Notes under the pieces: generated by a model | Database searches by the model: none | Seen by the model: the letters and a program-made list of their open reading frames with translations, nothing else | Told to the model about the DNA's origin: nothing | Shown: one piece after another, positions 57,125 through 64,000 of the stretch | Numbering within the stretch: position 1 is the first letter of the stretch | How the letters are laid out: each line of letters starts with the position of its first letter | Assembly: GCA_032718475.1 (NCBI GenBank) | Contig: JAUCBJ010000054.1 | Coordinates: forward strand, 26,072-90,071 | Direction of reading: 5' to 3' | DNA length: 64,000 bases | Source: Nemertoderma westbladi | Lineage: Eukaryota > Xenacoelomorpha > Nemertodermatida > Nemertodermatidae | Translations under genes and position numbers: made by a program

Positions 57125-57253
57125 TTAAGGCAATATTTCTTCTTCCTCTTTTGTAAAAGTAAATTTATATTTTAAACTTCGGCTCAAATCGACGGCCTTC
57201 CTCGCACTTTCCACGATATTATCGGACTTGCATCTCCTGACCAGTTTCGTCCC
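57125..57253 (-). CDS. MORN4: MORN4, exon 3 (terminal)
   Basis: Follows the acceptor TATATTTTAG and encodes GTKLVRRCKSDNIVESARKA and 22 more residues to the TAA. It aligns with the MORN4 tail (the NKLLRRE...ARNL region of the human protein). The join to exon 2 is phase 0. The C-terminus is about 13 residues longer and more acidic (EEEE) than in vertebrates. Confidence 0.87.
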   Translation of the reverse strand, partial: GTKLVRRCKSDNIVESARKAVDLSRSLKYKFTFTKEEEEILP

Positions 57254-57567
57254 CTAAAATATAAGTTAACAAAAATTTCACATAACCATAGAATCCGCCA
57301 AAAATATGTTATAATATATAATAATGTAACATAACCTTCCATTTAATGTGATGTAATGTGAAAAAAAATCTTAGGCCGTTAGGCCACGGATTACGCACAA
57401 AGTCCCCCCAGAACTATACTCCCCAGAGGAAAATTCCAGTACTCATTAAGCTACAATTTAAGGATGCAAGGCAGAGATGCCTGGCTGGTCCCTTGAATTC
57501 AATGTAACCACTACACCAAGGTGGGCCCTAAATGAATGTGTTACTAAAATAAAAGATGGCGACTAAC

Positions 57568-57728
57568 TTGGAATTCTCCCTCGTATTTCGGAATGCCATG
57601 GGTCCCGTCCGGGAAGGTCATTAACCCCAGACCGCGCACCTGTCCGGAATAGAATTCCCCCTCGAACGTCAACCCATCTTTCCGAACATAGGAGCCGACA
57701 CCATCGTATTCGCCTTTCCTTAAGTGTC
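57568..57728 (-). CDS. MORN4: MORN4, exon 2
   Basis: Acceptor TTATTCAG, donor GTTAGT. Encodes MORN motifs (GEYDGVGSYVRKDGLTFEGE; YSGQVRGLGLMTFPDGTHGI), then PKYEGEFQ. The HGIP segment and spacing are specific to MORN4 among MORN proteins. A second strong donor-like GTAAGT lies on the minus strand at about 57803 between exons 1 and 2, so an alternative exon is possible but not needed. Confidence 0.9.
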
Positions 57729-57831
57729 CTGAATAATGAAATACAAAGTAGTTATAGAACTTTAAATATAGAATACGTTATTTTATATTTTAGTTTGTAA
57801 CTTACCGGGTACTTTTGTAGAATAATAGCGA

Positions 57832-57980
57832 CCCGTTACCATAGTAACTAATATTCGCACATCGCCCCGTTACCATAGTAACTAATCATCGTACATCTTT
57901 CCGTTACCATAGTAACTAATCATCGCAGATCGTCCCGTTACCATGGAAAGTAATCTTCGAATAGCGCCCGTTACCACGGT
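57832..57980. repeat. 34-bp repeat, 5 units, with X-box-like palindromes (MORN4 intron 1)
   Basis: GTTACC starts at 57835, 57869, 57903, 57937 and 57970. The first three units carry GTTACCATAGTAAC, the others GTTACCATGGAAAG and GTTACCACGGTAAT. These resemble the RFX X-box (GTTGCCATGGCAAC type). Whether RFX binds is untested. Confidence 0.85.
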
Positions 57981-58019
57981 AATGTAACCACCCTATGCAA
58001 CACTACTACTACTACTCCT

Positions 58020-58938
58020 ATAATCGGCCTGCTGCATTGAAACTGCACATTGAGATGCGATGATGGCTTGAAAAAAAATAATTTTGCCACCACCATGCAA
58101 TCTACATTTGGCAAGCCCAATGCAGCGTGCATTAAGAATGCTGTGCTGGCTTATCAGCAAAGTCGCACCTCCACAACTCCCTATCCCCATGACTTTCGCG
58201 AGGTTATCCGTATCTTCAAGGTCAGTGTTCTTTAGGAGGCGTCTCACGAAAGTAATGCGCTGTCAACCATGCTTTTTTTCCATGGGGCTGTCAAAACACA
58301 AGATTGTGCAGAGGCTAGTCCTCACGGCAAAAACAATGTCCTGCAAAGCATAGGTGGCTTTGTTCAAGTATCAAGCTTGGGTGAACCAATGAGACACCTC
58401 CAATGTTATATAGTGTCTGGTTGGAGATGTGTGAATTATACTTGACACAATGAACCCGGCGTAGCATTCTTGTGAATGTACCATCCAGAGACTTGGTGTC
58501 CTCAGCAGTTAGAGCCCAGCATGGACTCCCATAGAGGAGTACTGGAACTACAGCTGCTCTAAATAATTGAACCTTAAGTTTCCGATTAATTCTATGTGAC
58601 TTCCAAATCCTGGAAAGCCTATTCAAAGCTGCCCATGCCTTTCCCTTATGTATTCGAAGGTCCTCACCTGACTTCGGGATCCATGATCCCATGTAACAGA
58701 AATCGTCCACATGGTCAAGCATACCATCCTTTGAGCTTATGCTCATCCGGTCAGAGAATTGCTGAGAACTTTCAAAGTTAACTGTCAAAATTTTGGTCTT
58801 TCTGGAGTTAATAAAAAGACCAACACTAGAAGCAGCATGTTCTAATGAGCTGAGGAGCCGTTGGGCTCCCTCTAGTGATTCTGAGAGTTCTCCTAAGTCA
58901 TCAGCAAACCTCGACTTCTGGAGCCAGTTGCAACACAA
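58020..58938 (-). pseudogene. LINE reverse-transcriptase 3' fragment in MORN4 intron 1
   Basis: 58315-58938 encodes the end of an RT: FADDLG (catalytic box), LINSRKTKILTV, then LLYGSPCWALT and MLRRVHC, typical of LINE RT C-termini. The rest (to about 58020) continues in broken frames with a recognisable last helix region, ending in an (AGT)n-like tail at 58000-58015. The 5' truncation and same strand as MORN4 make it an ordinary intronic relic. Confidence 0.82.
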
Positions 58939-58959
58939 CCCGTTACCCTAGTGTCTAAC

Positions 58960-59149
58960 CTTCATATCGTGAACCATCCGCATACAACATCTGCCCGTAA
59001 CCGTGAGGTAATCCGAACTGAAACTCCCCGGAATATGTTGTCCCATCCGGGAACTTTAAATGTCCTAATCCGTGACGTAAACATTCGTTACTCCATTCGC
59101 CTCTGTATTCCAGATTCGTCGGGTATTTGTACTGACCCAGAATACTCAT
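58960..59149 (-). CDS. MORN4: MORN4, exon 1
   Basis: The ATG at 59149 opens MSILGQYKYPTNLEYRGEW, then two MORN repeats (HGLGHLKFPDGTTYSGEF; HGYGQMLYADGSRYEG), and ends phase 1 at a donor GTTAGA. Joined to exons 2 and 3 it gives 159 residues against about 146 in human MORN4. MORN4 (retinophilin) is a small all-MORN protein that binds class III myosin tails in photoreceptors and actin protrusions. That role is from family knowledge. The gene appears complete and unbroken. Confidence 0.92.
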
Positions 59150-59790
59150 CGTGAAATATTAGAAGTTGTTGTTAAATATTCAAGTTTAATTAATTTGCGA
59201 TGTTACATAAGAAAGAAAATTATGGTAATACAGTACTGTAGCTTTGCTTACATAATTAAAATCCTCAATTTCTTTCAAAAATTTGCATTAAAAAAATAAA
59301 TGTCAAATAATCTTCACTACTCTCTTACAGTACCTGTAAGATGCTTCACTAAGCAGAATATAATTACTATCATATAATAACTATTTGCATACTTGTGTGT
59401 AAAGTAGCACTTTACAGTGTGATGATCCGAGTGTCTTTGTTACACGAACGAATGTTAGAGAGTGAGTGAAAATAAAGCCATGAGGATGAGAACAGTAAAG
59501 TACTTTGCAACAAGTATGTATGTAGTTTTATTCCAAAATTTTAACATTACGAAATGATTGTACATATACAATATAAGTGATAGAAACTGCACAAATTAGA
59601 TTAGTTGCTGTATAAATAAATGTAAAAATGACATAAATTATGTTATAAATAAGTTAGCTTATATTTATGGTGGCTTTTGGAGCCATGTTATAATAATATA
59701 GCTAGGCCCTATTGGTTATTAATAGCTATACCCCGCCTACCGGAAGGTAATGCAGTAGGCCTATCTGGCTGTCAAGCAAATTTCCACCTA

Positions 59791-59877
59791 TTGTTTACGT
59801 GGTATCCAATGACGGCGTTAAGTAATGTCCCCTTAGTGGACATTACTTAACGCCGTCATGGGTTATCACGTAAACAA
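59791..59877. repeat. 87-bp hairpin
   Basis: Outer arms TTGTTTACGTG/CACGTAAACAA and inner arms ATGACGGCGTTAAGTAATGT/ACATTACTTAACGCCGTCAT are perfect inverses around a short loop. A partial third copy (AACGGCGTTGAGTAATGT) is at 59970-59987. Probably a tiny foldback or MITE. Confidence 0.88.
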
Positions 59878-60284
59878 CAACACCAAATACAATACTAAAT
59901 GTACAGGCCAATACAATGCTGTAATGTCCTCTAAAGTTGTAAAGTGCTAAATAATAACTTGCTGTTAATACTAACGGCGTTGAGTAATGTTACAATTTTG
60001 GAATAAAATATCTAATTTAAATATTAATACAACCAGTATTAACTTCCGCCTATTCACTTTTATAAACTTGTTTTTTCACCTTACAATGTCGTGAACTTAT
60101 AATGTAATTGAAGTTGAGCCGATCACAAAGCCTGGGTGAGTTTTAGTGAAACAATAATAATTAAAATACTGTATACATGAAACTATGTAGCGGTATAATA
60201 ATTTATCTCGGTAAATTGAAAAGCATCTTATATATTCTAAGCATCCACCCCATCAATACCTCTCAACATGGGCGTTGTTTATTA

Positions 60285-60350
60285 TCCAAGCACGTGATTG
60301 GCTCAATATATACGCGCCTGCGTTGGAATTCTCGTTGTTATGGAAATAGG
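60285..60350. promoter_or_regulatory. Candidate promoter cluster
   Basis: GCACGTGATTGGCTCAATAT combines an E-box (CACGTG), an inverted CCAAT (ATTGG) and an AT-rich TATA-like stretch within 30 bp. It is followed by GTTGTTATGGAAAT, an X-box-like near-palindrome. It could drive the plus-strand gene ending at 61002. Purely motif-based. Confidence 0.33.
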
Positions 60351-60780
60351 AACGAAAACACGACATAGTTACCAGATCGATCCCCCCTCCCCCCACACCT
60401 GATGCAGCTGATATCAGCTGCAGCCCTTGGAGTTCTTAGACATCGTCGGTAAAAAGGAAACGGGCATTTTGTAAAAGGGCATTTGGTAAAAGGGCCTCTA
60501 TGCATGCGGAATCCTGACAATGTGTTTTCACTTTCTGGCAAAACATTAAATCCTGATGTTTCTTTCGGGTGTAAAAGGGCATTTGTGTAAAATCATGTAA
60601 AGGAAATTTACTGCTTAAGGATTATTAAACCAGACAAACATTTCAATTTTTGATTCGTATCAAATATGCGACGATTTTCTTACTAAGTTTCTATTACCTG
60701 TAAACAAACGCTATAAGTTTAATACAAGTTTAATAACTGCCGACTTAATTAAACGCAAGTTATTATTCATTTACTTTCAG

Positions 60781-61002
60781 ATCCGAGTGGTGAATGCCTT
60801 TAGGAGTTCTTTGTACGAAGAGACAGACATTAAGAGTATAAAATCCCAGAGATCCCACCAGGAACACGATTTATTTATGCACCATATTCCCGAGAATGCC
60901 TACCAAACTCTTAGTGACGAAGATCTCGCTAACCATGCCGCCGAACTGTCTGAGTCCGAAGTGGTTCGAACTCCTAGTCGGATGGTAGAGACTTCCATAT
61001 AG
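60781..61002 (+). CDS. Terminal exon of an unidentified gene
   Basis: Preceded by a good acceptor (TTCATTTACTTTCAG) and open for 73 codons to TAG: IRVVNAFRSSLYEETDIKSI, then a hydrophilic acidic/Ser-rich tail (TLSDEDLANHAAELSESE) ending in MVETSI. The composition looks coding and the acceptor fits. It may be the cytoplasmic C-terminus of a larger, perhaps membrane, protein. Upstream exons were not found and I cannot name the family. Confidence 0.5.
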   Translation: MRVVNAFRSSLYEETDIKSIKSQRSHQEHDLFMHHIPENAYQTLSDEDLANHAAELSESEVVRTPSRMVETSI

Positions 61003-62618
61003 ACCTCCTCCTCGTCAAACAGTCGGGGATCCGCAAATCTAGTTCACCTAAATCAAGTCCAATTATCGTGTTTGTCATGGAAGATATCTAGAGATAGTCT
61101 TCCATGGTTTCAGAGATTATTAATAAATTAAGATGAATATCGACTCTATTGCTAATCGTTAGGAATATTGAATCGGTTAGCTGATAATTGTTACGTAATC
61201 GCGGGTTTCATTGCGACACATCGAGATATTTATTTACATTTAGTCCCGACACTACTGGTAGAACTGCTCGCCTGATAAAGTGGACCCACCCCCCCCCCCC
61301 CCCCCCCCTGTTCGCGCTTTCAGACCTTTGGCAGTTTAACCCGCCAAATTAGGATGTCTTCTAGATAATAAATCACCTTTAGCCTATGACAAGTATTTAA
61401 TTCACTACACTAGTCGAAACCAATCTGTGCGCGATCATTCACCCGCTGGATAATTCCCGGGAGATTGGGTTCGACGGCTTAATTTTATTGCTATGTAAGC
61501 TTAATGTATTATTCGACTGACAGTATTATATAATCTCTGACAATATTATTCACCTTCGGGAATATTAACAGTTCCTTTAGGACGTGGCGCTTTATTTATA
61601 TAAACAGAGTTATGACTTAAACTACTCACAACGATATGGCTTAATTATAATTCACATATATGGCGCATTCTTTAGAAAATGCTTCGTTATCAGTCTCACT
61701 CATACACAATGCTGCACAATACTGCACACTGATCTGCCGATCTTCACTGATTTTAGTCACATATAAAAGGAACACGGACTGACTCATGTAGGGGCTATCA
61801 AATAACATTAGATTCACTTCAAACCACTTTAACATAAGTCACAATCGTTATGTATAACCTTTCTCTCTTACCTTCAGTATATCAAGAATATTGGGTTTTC
61901 GGGGTTATTTATCGTTATTCCAAATATAATAATTCATCAACCAAATTATGAAGTACAGACAGCAAATAGCAGTATAACAATATAAAGTATGCACAGTGTT
62001 ACACAGTATGCAGTGTATGCGGTACTGCAGTATGCATTGATTGCATTGAGTTAGGTTAGTCAAGATAACGGATATATGGCCTTATGATTAAGCCTACTAG
62101 TGTACGGCTAAAACAGTAAAGCACAAAAAACTTCCAAGCCGTTCTTTCTTTGGCTCAGGACTGAATGTAAACACTGCACATAGGCATTGCGTCATTTCTC
62201 GGAAATTTTCTGTACAAGGAGCCACAAAAACGCTCTAATTGGCTGACTGAACTGAGAGACGCCGTAGAACAAAGGAAATCAACACGTATGAATGTCAGCT
62301 GTTAACCGTAGTCATAGTAACTACTGTTCAAGAGTAGCTATCACCCCTTTGCGTCACGAATTGCCATAGAATCATAAAATATGCCTTTCACAGTACACAT
62401 ACGGAGGAAATAGGTCTTAGATCCTCTAAAAACACCGATACAGCAATAATACGGTCTCTTACACTTATTAAATCAACTACAGAGTATTTTAATGTAAAAG
62501 ATAATAAAAATAACGGGGCAATTCAGCAAAGGCTTTTACACCGCTCCCAGAAAATGGGATTTTCAGTCTATAAAATATAAAAATCACAGTTTCTAAAACC
62601 TAAAGATACTCTAAACAG
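61003..62618. other. Intergenic
   Basis: No gene seen. Includes a 20-base poly-C at 61289-61308 and AT-rich sequence. Small open frames at 61584-61835 on both strands overlap and look random. Confidence 0.5.
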
Positions 62619-62866
62619 TTAGTCTTTCTTGCGCGGACGGCGTTTACGCAGTTTTTTAAAGCTAGCAAGAGTCCTTTTCTCTTTGGGGGGAACCACTTTA
62701 CTAGGAGGGCCATAACTCCTGGGTGAAGGGTGCAATATGATTGCATTAGAAGGTTTGGGTTTACTGTCGGTGTCTCGTCCATTTCGATATGCTTCTCCTC
62801 GAGCTGATTTTCCTCCGCTTGTCATGGGATATGTTCGTCCAAAACTCTCGCAGAGAATAGGGTTTT
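62619..62866 (-). CDS. Terminal exon of a small basic protein
   Basis: The acceptor at AGCTTAG opens (phase 1) a frame with NPILCESFGRTYPMTSGGKS and a very basic end (SFKKLRKRRPRKKD). Composition (Pro, Arg, Lys, Tyr) resembles small axonemal or sperm microtubule-associated proteins, but I do not recognise the family. Neighbouring exon candidates on the same strand lie at about 63239-63350 and 63744-63837. The phases of exon 63744-63837 and this one agree (1/1); the middle one is uncertain. Confidence 0.5.
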
Positions 62867-63238
62867 CTAAGCTTAATATCTTCTTAGAGATTCGAGATTT
62901 CCCAATCGAACCGAGATAAGGCCAATTCGTTTATCGATTGGACTTACTGTTATAACTTACGTTTATCTGAACAAACGCAGGTTTCCTTTTTGATCTTTAT
63001 AGAATCACGTTTAACTCGTTTCGTACAAAACTCTCCTTCACCTTGATGAAGGGTTGTATCGCGTTAAACGGGGACGACCATACGGTAGGATAGTGATATT
63101 GGGTGTCCGCATCACAATCCGGCTAGGTAAGATGGGCGGCTAGCTAGAAATCACTGTCGGAGTGTTACCGATTAATTGTTAGGGTAGCACTAGATCTTTG
63201 AACAGTGAATACAGTCCACGAGGATCCGCGACACCACC

Positions 63239-63361
63239 AGGATCGTAGGTCTGAGGTCCAACTAAGGAATGAGGAGGTTTGATCGAGTATTCCGGGACTC
63301 TGATCGTAGGTTTACTCCAGGATCGTTCGAGCCGAGTGAGCATAGGTGGTACGTCAAACAA
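63239..63361 (-). CDS. Possible internal exon, same gene
   Basis: Minus-strand frame FDVPPMLTRLERSWSKPT, then VPEYSIKPPHSLVGPQTYDP. It has strong coding-like composition and ends near a weak donor (CCTG then GTGGTG). Acceptor candidates upstream (ACTGGAG, TTTCGAG) give phases that do not match the upstream exon, so the join is unresolved. Start and end are approximate. Confidence 0.4.
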
Positions 63362-63743
63362 GTTTCGCTCGAAACTCCAGTAAATATAACGAGCACAACT
63401 GTGTTTAACACAACGTTTCCGTGGATGTTTATGTCTTTCCGTTTATTGGCTGGATCTAGGGCATTTATCGTAATAATACCAAAGACGCACGTCTGGTAGG
63501 GGTAACGCGGATGATATTTATTTGTTGTTACAATGCTTCTATCAAGAATTCCCAATATATGTTGGAGTTACCGCGTTTATTTGTTTCTTTAATGTCTTTT
63601 CTTTCGAGCCGATTTCGAATAGAATTTTCGCATTCGAATTTCAGTTTATGGTTCCGACTCCGCTGGGCAGGATATATAGTCGACATAGTCCGTATTGTGT
63701 AAATTGATAGAATGACCAGTAGTTAAGAAGCCCATATACGTAC

Positions 63744-63837
63744 CATTACGGCTTGTAAAAGTAGAGTATATCGCTCCCCGATACCAAGACCATCTTCTAT
63801 CAACTCCGTCATTTCTGCTATACATGAGTTTATCCAC
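63744..63837 (-). CDS. Possible first exon, same gene
   Basis: The ATG at 63837 gives MDKLMYSRNDGVDRRWSWYR, then GAIYSTFTSRN, and meets a strong donor GTACGT at 63743 in phase 1. The rest of the frame beyond the donor is not conserved-looking. Upstream (63838-64000) turns GC-rich. Confidence 0.45.
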
Positions 63838-63857
63838 ATTATAAGGAGTTTATATTT

Positions 63858-64000
63858 AGGCGAGCGGGCGTCGCTGCCTACCCCAATCAACCCCCGGACA
63901 GGACGAGATCCTCAGCGCCGATGTGTCGTCGCCGCCGTACTTTCGCCAACGACGTAGCCGCACAACGACAACGACAACTGGCACAAGTCACTCGACTGTC
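63858..64000. other. GC-rich segment at the window end
   Basis: Abrupt GC rise, open in at least two plus-strand frames to the window edge after a possible acceptor (TTTATATTTAG). It is equally compatible with a 5' UTR/promoter of the minus-strand gene. Not enough sequence to decide. Confidence 0.3.

Larger units (their letters stand above)
59150..60780. other. Intergenic, candidate upstream exons not found
   Basis: Between the MORN4 start and the plus-strand exon at 60781. AT-rich, with the hairpin at 59791-59877 and a promoter-like cluster at 60285-60350. I found no convincing upstream exon for the plus-strand gene. Confidence 0.4.

Noticed and set aside
63262-63555. 97-codon minus-strand frame
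   Set aside because: Mostly intronic-looking sequence in a different frame from the proline-rich exon candidate. It would be broken by the proposed splice sites.

Overview
The window is AT-rich nuclear DNA from an animal, most likely an invertebrate. The evidence is a complete VPS33B-type Sec1/Munc18 protein, a three-exon MORN4 orthologue with GT-AG introns, a membrane-anchored fibrinogen-domain gene, metazoan-type Ty3/Gypsy and non-LTR retroelements, and many MITE-like palindromic elements. Nothing resolves the phylum. Host genes are sparse. About a quarter of the window (roughly 16-17 kb) is tandem satellite, and much of the rest is mobile DNA.

Layout: 1-6.9 kb holds satellites, a non-LTR reverse-transcriptase relic, a 683-bp TIR element with a perfect 8-bp target duplication, and a 30-bp minisatellite. 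6.9-8.8 kb (minus strand) is an intact single-exon VPS33B, with a 14-bp satellite starting about 110 bp upstream of its ATG. 10-14.5 kb has another TIR element, a 41-bp satellite, long poly-C/poly-G tracts and no convincing gene. 14.5-18.3 kb is a 91-bp satellite that abuts and truncates a frameshifted fibrinogen-domain (FReD) gene (18.3-19.1 kb, minus), whose 5' part is duplicated at 20.4-20.6 kb. 19.4-27.5 kb is a nest of palindromic TIR elements carrying the motif TGTTCTAGAACA, one of which holds a 5'-truncated non-LTR retrotransposon (22.2-25.5 kb). 28.3-29.1 kb is a second 14-bp satellite.

29.3-36.5 kb is a Ty3/Gypsy element with identical 174-bp LTRs and a CAAAG target duplication. Its 5' LTR is split by a 1,658-bp insertion. 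36.5-40.3 kb holds LINE and piggyBac-like debris and a 36-bp repeat. 40.3-54.6 kb is a giant 36/40-bp minisatellite interrupted by a second Gypsy element (41.1-46.2 kb, minus; LTRs 225/226 identical; GCAGA target duplication). 57.1-59.1 kb (minus) is MORN4, with a LINE fragment and a five-unit X-box-like repeat in intron 1. 60.8-61.0 kb (plus) is the last exon of an unidentified gene. 62.6-63.8 kb (minus) has exons of an unidentified short basic, proline-rich protein.

The genes do not form a pathway. VPS33B acts in late endosome/lysosome tethering, MORN4 is a class III myosin partner, and the FReD protein would be a type II surface lectin-like protein. The main interest is the layered mobile and satellite structure, whose insertion order can be read from target duplications and LTR identity.
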